Positions 27,741 to 37,208 of a stretch of 64,000 bases of DNA are shown here, piece after piece (positions within the stretch are counted from its first letter, which is position 1; the number at the start of each line of letters is the position of its first letter). Origin of the DNA: Bacteroidales bacterium (GTDB taxonomy: Bacteria; Bacteroidota; Bacteroidia; Bacteroidales; F082); assembly GCA_029983675.1 (NCBI GenBank), contig JASBYY010000006.1:9194-73193 (forward strand), read 5' to 3'. A program made the translations under genes and the position numbers. Below the pieces are notes generated by a model that was not told where the DNA came from, did no database searches, and was given only the letters and a program-made list of their open reading frames with translations.

Positions 27741-29420
27741 ATGGCAGACGACAAAAAAATCATCTTTTCGATGGTCGGTGTGAGCAAAATCATCCCGCCT
27801 TCGCGACAGATCTTAAAAGACATCTACCTTTCATTTTTCTATGGTGCCAAAATCGGCATCATCGGATTAAACGGTGCCGGAAAATCAACTTTGCTACGCA
27901 TCATTGCGGGTAAAGAAAAATCCTACAATGGCGAAGTGGTGTTTTCGCCGGGCTACTCCGTAGGCATGCTCGACCAAGAGCCACAACTCGACGACAACAA
28001 GACTGTCCGCGAGGTTGTGGAGGAAGGTGTGCAGGAAATCGCAGATATTTTGAAAGAATACGAAGCCATCAACGCCCGTTTCGCCGAACCGATGGACGAT
28101 GATGCAATGATGAAGTTAGTGGAGGAACAGGGACGCTTGACAGAACTTATCGAACAGCACGATGCCTGGGAACTCGACAGCAAGCTGGAGCGTGCCATGG
28201 ATGCGCTGAACTGTCCCGAAAGTGACACCCCCGTGAAAAACCTATCCGGAGGCGAACGCCGACGCTTGGCATTATGCCGTTTGCTGCTTCAAGAACCCGA
28301 TATTCTGCTGCTTGACGAGCCTACCAACCATTTGGATGCCGAATCCATCCAATGGCTGGAAAGCCATTTGCAGCAATACAAAGGCACCGTCATCGCCGTC
28401 ACCCACGACCGTTATTTCCTCGACCACGTGGCAGGCTGGATTCTCGAACTCGACCGTGGCGAAGGCATTCCGTGGAAAGGCAACTACTCATCGTGGCTCG
28501 ACCAGAAGACCGCCCGAATGGCCATGGAGGAAAAAACAGAGAGCAAACGCCGCAAGACCTTGGAACGCGAGTTGGAATGGGTCAGAATGGCTCCCAAGGC
28601 ACGACATGCCAAGGGCAAAGCCCGTTTGGAATCCTACGAAAGGATGTTGAATGAAGATGTCAAGGAAAAAGAAGAACGGTTGGAAATATACATTCCCAAC
28701 GGCGACCGTTTGGGCAACAAGGTCATCGAGGCTAAAAACGTCACAAAAGCCTACGGCGACAAGCTGCTTTTTGAAGACCTGACCTTCAGCCTCCCGCCCG
28801 CAGGCATCGTGGGTGTCATCGGGCCTAACGGTGCGGGTAAAACCACATTGTTCCGCCTGATCATGGGATTGGAAAAACCCGACTCCGGCACCTTTGAAAT
28901 CGGCGAGACCGTGAAAATCGGTTATGTCGATCAGCAACACGCCGACATCGACCCCGAGAAGACGGTCTGGGAAGTCATTTCCGGCGGCAACGAGCTGATA
29001 CAACTCGGCAAGCACAGCATGAACAGCCGCGCCTACGTGTCGCGCTTCAACTTCAACGGCAACGATCAACAGAAAAAGGCCGGCATACTGTCGGGCGGCG
29101 AACGCAACCGCATGCACCTCGCTTTGACCCTCAAACAAGAAGCCAATGTGTTGTTGCTCGACGAGCCTACCAACGACATCGATGTCAACACGTTGCGGGC
29201 TTTGGAAGAAGGTTTGGAAAACTTTGCGGGTTGCGCCGTCATCATCTCGCACGACCGCTGGTTCATCGACCGTGTGGCCACACACATCCTCGCTTTCGAG
29301 GGCAACTCCCAAGTGTATTTCTTCGAAGGAAGCTATACCGAATATGAGGGAAACCGCTTGAAACGCATGGGAAATACCGAGCCTAAACGATTTAGGTACA
29401 AGAAGTTAAAAACCGACTAA
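27741..29420 (+). CDS. ettA: Energy-dependent translational throttle protein EttA (ABC-F)
   Basis: 559 residues with two ABC domains and no membrane segments. Walker A motifs: GLNGAGKST (about 42-50) and GPNGAGKTT (about 362). ABC signatures are NLSGGERRRLALCR and LSGGERNRMHLA, each followed by LLLDEPTNHLD / LLLDEPTNDID. The linker (EWVRMAPKARHAKGKARLESYERM) is the ABC-F P-site tRNA interaction motif, and the length fits EttA. It binds the ribosomal E site and gates the first elongation step according to ATP/ADP. Confidence 0.95.
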   Translation: MADDKKIIFSMVGVSKIIPPSRQILKDIYLSFFYGAKIGIIGLNGAGKSTLLRIIAGKEKSYNGEVVFSPGYSVGMLDQEPQLDDNKTVREVVEEGVQEIADILKEYEAINARFAEPMDDDAMMKLVEEQGRLTELIEQHDAWELDSKLERAMDALNCPESDTPVKNLSGGERRRLALCRLLLQEPDILLLDEPTNHLDAESIQWLESHLQQYKGTVIAVTHDRYFLDHVAGWILELDRGEGIPWKGNYSSWLDQKTARMAMEEKTESKRRKTLERELEWVRMAPKARHAKGKARLESYERMLNEDVKEKEERLEIYIPNGDRLGNKVIEAKNVTKAYGDKLLFEDLTFSLPPAGIVGVIGPNGAGKTTLFRLIMGLEKPDSGTFEIGETVKIGYVDQQHADIDPEKTVWEVISGGNELIQLGKHSMNSRAYVSRFNFNGNDQQKKAGILSGGERNRMHLALTLKQEANVLLLDEPTNDIDVNTLRALEEGLENFAGCAVIISHDRWFIDRVATHILAFEGNSQVYFFEGSYTEYEGNRLKRMGNTEPKRFRYKKLKTD

Positions 29421-29461
29421 AAATAATTCAAAATAATCAACGCACATATTGGTGATTATTT

Positions 29462-29469
29462 TATCTTTG
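29462..29469 (+). promoter_or_regulatory. -7 box upstream of the DUF805 gene
   Basis: TATCTTTG, about 50 bp before the start codon and 42 bp after ettA. Confidence 0.45.
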
Positions 29470-29518
29470 TGCTTTATACGATTACTTAACTCATTAACTA
29501 AACAAACACATCTACATC

Positions 29519-29878
29519 ATGAACAACATCATTGCATGTATTAAAAGCGTATTTCAGAAGTATGCTACATTTGAAGGCCGCTCCAGCCGTCCTGAATTCT
29601 GGTGGTTTTATCTGCTTTGCTTGGTAATCAACCTCATTTTCGGTGCCTTAGGAAAAGCCGGAATATGGATCAACGTCATTTGGAGCGTTGCCATCCTCAT
29701 TCCTTCACTCGCTGTTGGCACACGTCGTTTGCACGACATCGGAAAAAGCGGTTGGTATCTGCTTATCGCCCTCATCCCGATTGTTGGCGCTATCATCCTC
29801 ATCATCTGGTGGGCAAAACCCGGTGAAGAAGGCGAAAACAAGTATGGCCCGAAAGCCGTAGCCCCTACTGCTGAATAA
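29519..29878 (+). CDS. DUF805 small membrane protein
   Basis: 119 residues with three predicted membrane helices. The DUF805 signature is visible: F-x-G-R-s-s-R-PEFWWFYLL near the N-terminus, ALAVGTRRLHDIGKSGWYLLI in the middle and a C-terminal PGEEGENKYGP. Function is unknown, although this family is widespread in bacteria. It has its own promoter and a strong terminator, so it is likely monocistronic. Confidence 0.92.
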   Translation: MNNIIACIKSVFQKYATFEGRSSRPEFWWFYLLCLVINLIFGALGKAGIWINVIWSVAILIPSLAVGTRRLHDIGKSGWYLLIALIPIVGAIILIIWWAKPGEEGENKYGPKAVAPTAE

Positions 29879-29896
29879 ATCGCTTTACCCATTCAA

Positions 29897-29927
29897 AAAA
29901 GGCTTTCCGTGCGGAAAGCCTTTTTTT
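29897..29927. terminator. Bidirectional intrinsic terminator
   Basis: AAAAGGCTTTCC / GGAAAGCCTTTT stem with a GTGC loop and flanking A and T runs. It sits between convergent genes (DUF805 on plus, DUF4296 on minus) and can serve both. Confidence 0.9.
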
Positions 29928-29929
29928 GA

Positions 29930-30334
29930 TCACAGGGAACCGGAACCCGCATTTCGACTTTGTTCACGGGTCAAACGGTTCAGCACCGAATCCATGATGC
30001 GTTCCATGACATCCACATGGCGCGTATAATAATCCATGTTTTCCGAAAGCACTTTCTCATCGATTCCATAATGGCGGAACAGTTGATCGTAATAGGCCGT
30101 ATGCAGTTCGGGACGTTCTTTGCCAAGAGACCTGAGATAATTCATATCGGCCTCGATGATATGTACATCGGAAAGGATTTCGACCATTTGCGGCTCGCTA
30201 AGCAACACCTCAGGCTGACGGGAGGTATCTTTCTGCGCACATCCCGCAACAAAGATGACAAAAAGAGCCATCGAAATCGATATCGAGGCTCTTTTTGTTC
30301 CGATTGTTCGCAAAACCTTGTTAATTACCGACAT
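29930..30334 (-). CDS. DUF4296 lipoprotein
   Basis: 134 residues from the ATG at 30334. A basic N-terminus, hydrophobic stretch and lipobox (ALFVIFVAGC) mark a lipoprotein. The body carries the short helical DUF4296 pattern: MVEILSDVHIIEADMNYL, HTAYYDQLFRHYGIDEKVLSENMDYY. Function is unknown. An internal ATG at 30271 gives a signal without positive charge, so I prefer 30334, which overlaps the recQ 3' end by 14 bp. The frame is open to 30481, but that part is antiparallel-frame recQ sequence with no signal. Confidence 0.8.
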   Translation of the reverse strand: MSVINKVLRTIGTKRASISISMALFVIFVAGCAQKDTSRQPEVLLSEPQMVEILSDVHIIEADMNYLRSLGKERPELHTAYYDQLFRHYGIDEKVLSENMDYYTRHVDVMERIMDSVLNRLTREQSRNAGSGSL

Positions 30335-32525
30335 CCGACATGAATTTGATGCGCATGAGACGAACCTCGTTTTCCTCGTATTCATCTTCACCCAGTTCAC
30401 GGAGTGCCGTCTGCACATCATCGGTCTGGGCTTCTCTGAAATACTCGAGGATGTCTTCCTGATGATAGACATCGATCTCATCCTGGATGTAATAATTCAT
30501 ATCAAGGTGCATTCCGCTGGCGACGATGCTCTCTATTTCCGTCAGCAACTCCTCAAAGGCAAGACCACGTCCGTATGCGATGTCCTCAAGCGGAATCTTC
30601 TTGTCAATATTCTGTATGATATTGATTTTCAATGCCGAGTTATTCACAACGGATTTCACCACCATATCGTCGGGACGAGTGATTTCGTTTTCTTCGACAT
30701 ATTCCTTGATGAGTTTCAGGAATGGCTCGCCAAACTTATCCGCCTTGCCCGAACCCACTCCGGAAATCTGCATCAACTCCTCCTTGGTGATTGGATACTG
30801 GATGGCCATATCTTCAAGAGACGGATCTTGGAAGATGACAAAGGGAGGCAGGTTCTGTTGTTTGGCAATGGTTTTCCGCAAATCCTTCAACATGGAGAAA
30901 AGCACTTTGTCGGTACCGCTGTCCTTGACCAGTCCCATCGACATTTCTTCCGAATCCTCATCGTCGGAGGCATCGTAATCGTGGTCCTTCACCAACATGA
31001 TGGTGTAGGGCTTTTTGATAAAGTCGCGTCCTTCTTTGGTGACTTTAAGCACGCCGTATGCCTCGATATCTTTCTCAAGCAACTTGTTGACCAAGGCTTG
31101 GCGGATGACGGCCGTCCAATATTTCTCGTCATGTTCATCACCGGCACCGAAGAACTCATTGGTTTCGTGCTTGGCTGCCTTAATGTCGCCCGATGATTTG
31201 CCCACAAGCAATTCGGCGATATGTTTGGTCTTGAACAACTGTTTGGTATCCACAATCGCTTCCAACACCAACTTCAAATCTTCCTTGCCGTCAAATTTTT
31301 CTTTCGGGTTACGGCAGTTGTCACAGAAGCCACAGTCTTCCTTATCATATTCTTCACCGAAATAGTGAAGCAGCAAGCGGTGTCGGCACACCGACGATTC
31401 TGCGTAAGTCACCGTCTCATTCAGCAATTCGCGTGCAATTTCCTGTTCGGCAACGAGTTTCCCCTTGTTGAATTTCTCAAGTTTATGAATGTCTTCATAA
31501 TCATAGAAAGCGATGCAGTTACCCTCGCCCCCGTCACGTCCGGCACGTCCCGTCTCCTGATAATAGCCCTCCAAGCTCTTGGGAATATCGTGGTGGATGA
31601 CAAAGCGCACATCGGGTTTGTCGATACCCATGCCAAAGGCAATGGTGGCGACAATGACATCGACTTCCTCCATCAGGAACTTGTCTTGGTTGTCCTTGCG
31701 TGTCTGGCTGTCAAGACCGGCATGGTAAGGCAAAGCCTTGATGCCGTTCACGGCAAGCGTTTCCGCCAATTCCTCCACCTTCTTGCGGCTCAGGCAATAC
31801 ACGATACCCGACTTGCCCGAATTGGCCTTTATATATTTAATAATGTCTTTGACGACATCCTTAGTCTTGGGTCTTACTTCATAATAAAGGTTGGGACGGT
31901 CAAATGACAACTTGAAAACCTTGGCATCGGTAATTTCGAGGTTTTTCAAGATGTCCTGCTGCACCTTTTGGGTTGCTGTCGCCGTCAAAGCAATGATGGG
32001 CAGTTTTTTGTCGATGGCATTAATAATAGGTCGCAAGCGGCGGTATTCCGGACGGAAATCATGCCCCCACTCTGAAATACAGTGCGCTTCGTCAATGGCG
32101 ACAAACGAAATGGGCAACGTTTTCAAAAACTCTGCTGTTTCCTCCTTGCCCAACGATTCAGGCGCCACGTACAGCATTTTGGTCTTGCCGCTTTTCAGAT
32201 CCTCCTTCACTTCGAGCAGCTCCGCCTTATTAAGCGAAGAATTCATCACATGGGCAATACCGACTTCCGTGCCAAAGTTTCGTATCATGTCCACCTGGTT
32301 CTTCATGAGCGCAATCAGTGGCGATACGATAATTGCCGTCCCCTTCTTCAGCAATGCAGGCAATTGGTAACACAGCGACTTGCCGCCGCCGGTAGGCATC
32401 AGCACAAAAGTATTATTACCAGCCAACACGCTTTTAATGATGGCCTCTTGGTTTCCCTTGAACTGGTCGAAGCCGAAAACGTCCTTCAATAGTTTGTAAA
32501 TAGATTCGTCTTCTTTTTTAGCCAT
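30321..32525 (-). CDS. recQ: ATP-dependent DNA helicase RecQ
   Basis: 734 residues. A 3'-5' DNA helicase in recombination and fork repair. Walker A is TGGGKS (45-50), the DEAH box with aromatic loop is IDEAHCISEWGHDFRPEY (144-161), and motif VI is QETGRAGRDGG. A zinc subdomain (CRHRLLLHYF, CGFCDNC) is followed by winged-helix and HRDC domains (ITKEELMQISGVGSGKADKFG). A C-terminal extension of about 100 residues after HRDC is usual in Bacteroidota. A strong Shine-Dalgarno-like AAGGAGGA lies just before the start. Confidence 0.97.
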   Translation of the reverse strand: MAKKEDESIYKLLKDVFGFDQFKGNQEAIIKSVLAGNNTFVLMPTGGGKSLCYQLPALLKKGTAIIVSPLIALMKNQVDMIRNFGTEVGIAHVMNSSLNKAELLEVKEDLKSGKTKMLYVAPESLGKEETAEFLKTLPISFVAIDEAHCISEWGHDFRPEYRRLRPIINAIDKKLPIIALTATATQKVQQDILKNLEITDAKVFKLSFDRPNLYYEVRPKTKDVVKDIIKYIKANSGKSGIVYCLSRKKVEELAETLAVNGIKALPYHAGLDSQTRKDNQDKFLMEEVDVIVATIAFGMGIDKPDVRFVIHHDIPKSLEGYYQETGRAGRDGGEGNCIAFYDYEDIHKLEKFNKGKLVAEQEIARELLNETVTYAESSVCRHRLLLHYFGEEYDKEDCGFCDNCRNPKEKFDGKEDLKLVLEAIVDTKQLFKTKHIAELLVGKSSGDIKAAKHETNEFFGAGDEHDEKYWTAVIRQALVNKLLEKDIEAYGVLKVTKEGRDFIKKPYTIMLVKDHDYDASDDEDSEEMSMGLVKDSGTDKVLFSMLKDLRKTIAKQQNLPPFVIFQDPSLEDMAIQYPITKEELMQISGVGSGKADKFGEPFLKLIKEYVEENEITRPDDMVVKSVVNNSALKINIIQNIDKKIPLEDIAYGRGLAFEELLTEIESIVASGMHLDMNYYIQDEIDVYHQEDILEYFREAQTDDVQTALRELGEDEYEENEVRLMRIKFMSDVGN

Positions 32526-32685
32526 TATTTCCTCCTTCTATGTCTGTTCCAAACTTTTTAGTTACTTTGCAATTTCTAAGGTGAAGTTTCGTTCCGATTT
32601 TGTGTCGCCACAAATCCGAACGAATCTCCAAGAAGACAAATTTACACGATTTAATTGTTACCAAACAAGAAAAAAGCGAATAAAA

Positions 32686-33651
32686 ATGCAATATTTTGAG
32701 AATATTCCAGAAATAGCATCACAAGTAATTGACAATGAACTAAATGCGATTAAGCACTTAAAATCATCCGTCGATGAAAATTTCTCAAAAGCCATTCATC
32801 TCATCCTTGGAAGCAAAGGAAACCTTGTTTTCTCAGGCATCGGAAAAAGCGCTCTCATCGCCCAAAAAATTGTTGCGACAATGAATTCGACCGGCACGCC
32901 GTCGGTTTTCATGCACGCTGTAGACGCCATTCATGGCGACTTAGGCATTGTTCGCGACGAAGATGTTGTCATTATTCTCTCGAAAAGCGGTGAGACTCCA
33001 GAAATTAAAGTGTTGGTGCCACTTATACAACTTCGCGGCAACAAAATAATCGCCATTGTGGGCAACCTTCAGTCGTTTCTTGCCTGTCAATCCGACATCG
33101 TGCTTGATGTCACGGTTGAAAACGAGGCTGTTCCCGACAACCTCGCCCCCACATGCAGCACGACGGCGGAATTGGTCATGGGCGACATGCTGGCCATGAC
33201 CTTGATGAAATGCCGCGGCTTTTCCACCGAGGATTTCGCCAAATTCCATCCGGGCGGCGCACTTGGAAAACAATTGTATCTGCGCGTGAAAGACCTTTAT
33301 TCTGCCAACGAGAAGCCCGAAGTTGGCCCCAACGACAACCTCACGCAAGTCATCATCGAGATGACCAAGAAACGCTTGGGAGCTGCCGTTGTCACTTCCA
33401 ACGAACAGTTGGTCGGCATCATCACCGACGGCGACCTGAGACGCATGTTGCTCAACCATGCCGACATTGATAAAATCAAGGCCGCTGAAATCATGACCCC
33501 CAATCCCAAAACCATCGAGGAGGAAGCCCTCGTCGCCGATGCGCTTCAAATGATGCGGCACAACAGTATCACCCAACTGCCCGTCATGGTCAACGGAAAA
33601 TACGCCGGCGTCATCCACCTGCACGACATTTTGAAGGAAGGAATATTCTAA
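32686..33651 (+). CDS. kdsD: Arabinose-5-phosphate isomerase, KpsF/GutQ family
   Basis: 321 residues: an SIS domain (about 35-170) with IGKSALIAQKIVATMNSTGT and LSKSGETPEI, then two CBS domains (about 205-320). It converts ribulose 5-phosphate to arabinose 5-phosphate, the first step to Kdo of the LPS core. The frame opens at 32581, but the ATG at 32686 matches the family start (MQYFENIPEIASQVID) and the region before it looks like leader. lptB follows after 15 bp, linking Kdo supply with LPS export. Confidence 0.93.
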   Translation: MQYFENIPEIASQVIDNELNAIKHLKSSVDENFSKAIHLILGSKGNLVFSGIGKSALIAQKIVATMNSTGTPSVFMHAVDAIHGDLGIVRDEDVVIILSKSGETPEIKVLVPLIQLRGNKIIAIVGNLQSFLACQSDIVLDVTVENEAVPDNLAPTCSTTAELVMGDMLAMTLMKCRGFSTEDFAKFHPGGALGKQLYLRVKDLYSANEKPEVGPNDNLTQVIIEMTKKRLGAAVVTSNEQLVGIITDGDLRRMLLNHADIDKIKAAEIMTPNPKTIEEEALVADALQMMRHNSITQLPVMVNGKYAGVIHLHDILKEGIF

Positions 33652-33666
33652 ACCATCTCACCTCCT

Positions 33667-34404
33667 ATGAAACTCTGGACCCAACAACTCGTCAAAAAAT
33701 ACAAGCAACGCACTGTTGTAAAGCAAGTAAGCACCGAATTGAGCCAAGGCGAAATAGTGGGGCTTCTCGGCCCCAATGGTGCCGGAAAAACCACGACTTT
33801 CTACATGGTGGTCGGCCTTATCAAACCCTATTCGGGCAAAGTGTTTCTCGACGAACGCGACATCACCGAAGAGCCTATGTACAAACGCGCCCAAATGGGC
33901 ATCGGCTACTTGGCGCAGGAAGCTTCTGTTTTCCGGCAGATGAGCGTAGAGGACAACATCCTTTCGGTCATGCAGTTCAAAAAAGGGATGAGCCGCACGC
34001 AACAACATGAAAAGTTAGAATCGCTACTCGATGAGTTCGGTTTGCAGCACGTGCGCAAGAGCAAAGGCATTCAGCTTTCGGGCGGCGAACGACGGCGCAC
34101 CGAAATCGCCCGCGCCTTGGCTGTCGATCCCAAATTTATCTTGTTAGACGAGCCTTTTGCCGGTGTCGATCCTATCGCTGTAGAAGACATACAACGCATC
34201 ATTGCCAAACTGAAAATGAAAAACATCGGCATCCTCATCACCGACCACAACGTGCACGAAACCCTGTCGATCACCGACCGCGCCTACCTGCTTTTCGATG
34301 GCACTGTGCTCATGTCAGGCACACCTGAACAGCTTGCCGCCGACCCTCACGTCAGAGAAGTGTATCTGGGACACAACTTTGAATTGAAAAGAAAGGATTT
34401 TTAG
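33667..34404 (+). CDS. lptB: LPS export ABC transporter ATP-binding protein
   Basis: 245 residues, a single ABC ATPase. Walker A GPNGAGKT (35-42), signature QLSGGERRRTEIARAL, Walker B FILLDEPFAGVDP, switch histidine in LITDHNVHETL; the last two are LptB-typical. With LptF/LptG it drives lipopolysaccharide from the inner membrane to the periplasmic bridge. It is in an operon with kdsD and converges on pssA. Confidence 0.96.
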   Translation: MKLWTQQLVKKYKQRTVVKQVSTELSQGEIVGLLGPNGAGKTTTFYMVVGLIKPYSGKVFLDERDITEEPMYKRAQMGIGYLAQEASVFRQMSVEDNILSVMQFKKGMSRTQQHEKLESLLDEFGLQHVRKSKGIQLSGGERRRTEIARALAVDPKFILLDEPFAGVDPIAVEDIQRIIAKLKMKNIGILITDHNVHETLSITDRAYLLFDGTVLMSGTPEQLAADPHVREVYLGHNFELKRKDF

Positions 34405-34449
34405 CATCATACGATGCAATAGCCTGAAATCCAAATATTTTCAAACGTA

Positions 34450-35172
34450 TTAATGTCCTGTCTGTTCAACCTGAGGCGGAAAAAACAGCGACATCAACAC
34501 ATAGAACATCAGGATAAAAGGCAATGCCACGAATTGAAAAACGGCAAAACCGGCCACACCAACACCAAGGATGATCCAGCGTGTTTCATTGCCTTTCCAT
34601 CGAACCGATTTCATCTTAAAAGAAATAAAACGGCGACGGCAAACCATCATAAAGCTAAAAATCAGCACAATAGCAATACCCGCATACGGATTCAGCACCC
34701 CTTCCCACAGCAATCCCAATTGCAGAAATGCTAAAGGCAGCGAGGCCATGAAGACCGCCATTGCAGGTGCCGGCAATCCGAGAAAAGAAGTCGTTTGCGA
34801 AGCATCCACATTGAACCGTGCCAAACGCAAGGCCGAAAACACCGGCAGCAAAAAAGCGACGCAAGGCAACAAATCAACACCCAATAAAGGCAACACCAGT
34901 TTTTCCAACGGCAATCCGATGAGAAAATACATGATAAAGCCGGGCGCAACACCAAATGACACCACATCGCACAACGAATCCAAATCGGCACCAATGGGCG
35001 AATGCGCGTTCAATAGGCGTGCTGCAAAGCCATCGAAAAAATCGAAAATCGCCGCCACAAAAATCATCAACGCCGCCTTGACCGGCATTCCCGATAAAAG
35101 AAACAAGATGGAGAAACAACCCGAAAGCAGGTTGCAGCAGGTGATGGCATTCGGAACATGTCGTTTAATCAT
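34450..35172 (-). CDS. pssA: CDP-diacylglycerol-serine O-phosphatidyltransferase
   Basis: 240 residues, about seven membrane helices. The CDP-alcohol phosphotransferase motif is DFFDGFAARLLNAHSPIGAD followed by LDSLCDVVSFG (about 45-75). It makes phosphatidylserine, the precursor of phosphatidylethanolamine. The ATG at 35172 (MIKRHVPNAITCCNLLSG) matches the family start; the open frame to 35226 includes the promoter region. Confidence 0.95.
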   Translation of the reverse strand: MIKRHVPNAITCCNLLSGCFSILFLLSGMPVKAALMIFVAAIFDFFDGFAARLLNAHSPIGADLDSLCDVVSFGVAPGFIMYFLIGLPLEKLVLPLLGVDLLPCVAFLLPVFSALRLARFNVDASQTTSFLGLPAPAMAVFMASLPLAFLQLGLLWEGVLNPYAGIAIVLIFSFMMVCRRRFISFKMKSVRWKGNETRWIILGVGVAGFAVFQFVALPFILMFYVLMSLFFPPQVEQTGH

Positions 35173-35197
35173 ATCTGACTTATGTTGATTCGCGGCA

Positions 35198-35205
35198 CAA
35201 AAATA
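35198..35205 (-). promoter_or_regulatory. -7 box upstream of pssA
   Basis: TATTTTTG on the minus strand, about 26 bp before the start at 35172. Its position supports that start over the upstream ATG. Confidence 0.5.
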
Positions 35206-35252
35206 GCATTTTTTGAAACGCCCCATTCTTTATGCGTATTTCGGAAACAATT

Positions 35253-35671
35253 AGAAGCTATTTTGAAATGCTGTGCATTCAGCGTAGCTAATCTTTCAAC
35301 AAAGTCACTATTCAATTATTCGATTTTTTTCTTTGTTTTCAGTTGATTTGATGCGCTATATGGGCTTATTTTTCCATCGTCTCGCTCATATAGCCCGCTA
35401 TGCTACGCTTTATCAGGATCCAGTCATGCCGCGTTATGTCATTCTGGACCTGATCCAGAATCTGCGCTGCATCTCCTCACTAACTGCACTATCCTTCTAG
35501 AACAACCTCCTCGTAATGAGATCCCAAACAGATTCTGGATCGTTGTCCAGAATGACGTATTTGGGATGAGCAAAGAGGAGATGCGTTTGTGTCTGATTAA
35601 AGTGCAACCTCCCGCGTCTTCACGACATAGCTCATTCTGAGCCAAACTCGAAACCGATCAAAACAGCTTCT
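35253..35671. repeat. Hairpin-forming interspersed repeat, copy B, carrying an insertion
   Basis: The ends (TTAGAAGCTATTTTGAAA at the left, CAAAACAGCTTCTAA at the right) and the left half, including TTTTCAGTTGATTTGAT and CATATAGCCCGCTATG, match the repeats at 12231 and 43704. From about 35410 to 35635 the right half is replaced or interrupted by unrelated sequence with its own palindrome. Total 419 bp against about 205 in the other copies. It fills the gap between divergent pssA and queA. Confidence 0.75.
35438..35585. repeat. Nested inverted repeat inside copy B
   Basis: Outer arms at 35438-35464 and 35529-35556 (GTCATTCTGGACCTGATCCA and its near-complement) are almost perfectly paired. Further pieces, CTGCATCTCCTC near 35467 and GAGGAGATGCG near 35575, also pair but lie in an interleaved order. 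There is no ORF. It may be a separate palindromic element that landed in copy B. Confidence 0.6.
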
Positions 35672-35732
35672 AATGAGGACGGAAAATCAGACCGAATGAT
35701 CTGACAAAAAAAGGTGTCTGAATTTTTTCAAC

Positions 35733-35740
35733 TATCTTTG
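35733..35740 (+). promoter_or_regulatory. -7 box upstream of queA
   Basis: TATCTTTG, 16 bp before the chosen queA start at 35756. It lies inside the longer open frame and argues against the upstream ATG at 35714. Confidence 0.5.
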
Positions 35741-35755
35741 CGCAAAATTTTGACG

Positions 35756-36973
35756 ATGACCGACATTAGGCATATTTCCATTGACGACTACGACTATCCG
35801 CTACCTGAAGCACGCATTGCAAAATACCCATTGGCAGAACGCGATGCATCGAAGTTATTAGTTTTGAAAAACAGCAAGATACAAGAATCCGTTTTCCGAA
35901 ACATCGGCGATTTTCTACCTGAAAAATCCTTGTTGGTGTTCAACGAGACCAAAGTCATCAGAGCACGGTTGCAGTTTCAGAAGAAAAGCGGTTCCCACAT
36001 CGAGGTGTTTTGCCTTGAACCCATGTCGGACTACCAGATTGCCTTTGCCAGCCTGCCGCCCGTCAGATGGAAATGTTTGGTAGGCAATTCAAAACGCTGG
36101 CACGACGAGCCTCTTGAGATGGTGCTGAAATCGCCACAAAGCGACATCGTTCTCACAGCAAAACGCATCGAAAAAAACGACCAATACTCCATAGTGGAGT
36201 TTTCGTGGACACCGTCGGAAACGCCCTTTGCCACCGTGTTAGAGATTGCCGGCGAAATTCCGCTTCCTCCCTACCTGCATCGCGATGCGGAGCCTGACGA
36301 CCGAACACGCTATCAAACCGTTTTTGCACGTTTCGACGGCTCGGTGGCAGCCCCGACTGCCGGACTGCACTTTACCATGCCGCTCATCGGGCAGCTCCAC
36401 GACAAGGGTTTTGAGTTTGACGAAGTGACACTACATGTGGGTGCCGGCACGTTCAAACCCGTGTCAGCAGCGACCATAGGAGAACATGCCATGCACTCCG
36501 AAACCATCATCGTTCGCAAGTCATTGATTGATAACTTATTGACACATCTCGAAAAACACATCATTCCTGTTGGCACCACCAGCACCCGCACCTTGGAAAG
36601 TCTCTACTGGATCGGGATACTTCTGCATGAAAAAGGAATGGACATCGACAACATACACCTTGATCAATGGTTTCCTTACGAATCGCACGACACCCTATCG
36701 GCTGCAACTGCACTTGAAAAGGTGTCGGACTACCTTGAAAGCAACAAGCTGACTCAACTTGAAGCCAGCACTGCACTGATGATTGCTCCCGGCTACAACA
36801 TGCGAGTGATAAACGGACTTATCACCAACTTCCACCAGCCCAAAAGCACCTTGCTCCTGCTGGTCGCCGCATTAATCGGGAACCAATGGAAAGATGCTTA
36901 TCGGTTTGCCCTCGACCATGATTTCCGCTTCCTCAGCTATGGTGACAGCTGTCTGTTTCTGCCCGAGCAATAG
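35756..36973 (+). CDS. queA: tRNA preQ1(34) S-adenosylmethionine ribosyltransferase-isomerase
   Basis: 405 residues. It makes epoxyqueuosine in tRNA from preQ1 and SAM. QueA landmarks: DYDYPLPEARIAKYPLAERDASKLLVL (start), LLVFNETKVIRARL, DGSVAAPTAGLHFT (about 200), LHVGAGTFKPV and ITNFHQPKSTLLLLVAALIG. The length is about 50 residues above the E. coli enzyme, a size seen in Bacteroidota. The ATG at 35756 is chosen over 35714 because of the -7 box between them. Confidence 0.95.
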   Translation: MTDIRHISIDDYDYPLPEARIAKYPLAERDASKLLVLKNSKIQESVFRNIGDFLPEKSLLVFNETKVIRARLQFQKKSGSHIEVFCLEPMSDYQIAFASLPPVRWKCLVGNSKRWHDEPLEMVLKSPQSDIVLTAKRIEKNDQYSIVEFSWTPSETPFATVLEIAGEIPLPPYLHRDAEPDDRTRYQTVFARFDGSVAAPTAGLHFTMPLIGQLHDKGFEFDEVTLHVGAGTFKPVSAATIGEHAMHSETIIVRKSLIDNLLTHLEKHIIPVGTTSTRTLESLYWIGILLHEKGMDIDNIHLDQWFPYESHDTLSAATALEKVSDYLESNKLTQLEASTALMIAPGYNMRVINGLITNFHQPKSTLLLLVAALIGNQWKDAYRFALDHDFRFLSYGDSCLFLPEQ

Positions 36974-37167
36974 TTCGTCAAGAAAACATGATGGGTTGTT
37001 CTCTTTTCGGTTTTTCCATCCGTGACTTCATTATGAAATGACGAGATCATTTCGCATTATTTCATGAAAAGTAAGATATAAAACTGATTTTCAACCATTT
37101 TCGATTTCTTATTATTGAAAATAACAGAATTGTCCCGCTCATAAAAGCAGGTTGTTTGAAAAATCCT

Positions 37168-37175
37168 TACTTTTG
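37168..37175 (+). promoter_or_regulatory. -7 box upstream of the DUF5606 gene
   Basis: TACTTTTG, 33 bp before the start codon. The 235-bp gap upstream also holds a small inverted repeat (ATGAAATGA / TCATTTC at about 37033-37056) of unknown role. Confidence 0.5.
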
Positions 37176-37208
37176 CGCCGAATTTTTGAACTACAACTAT
37201 AGACAACT

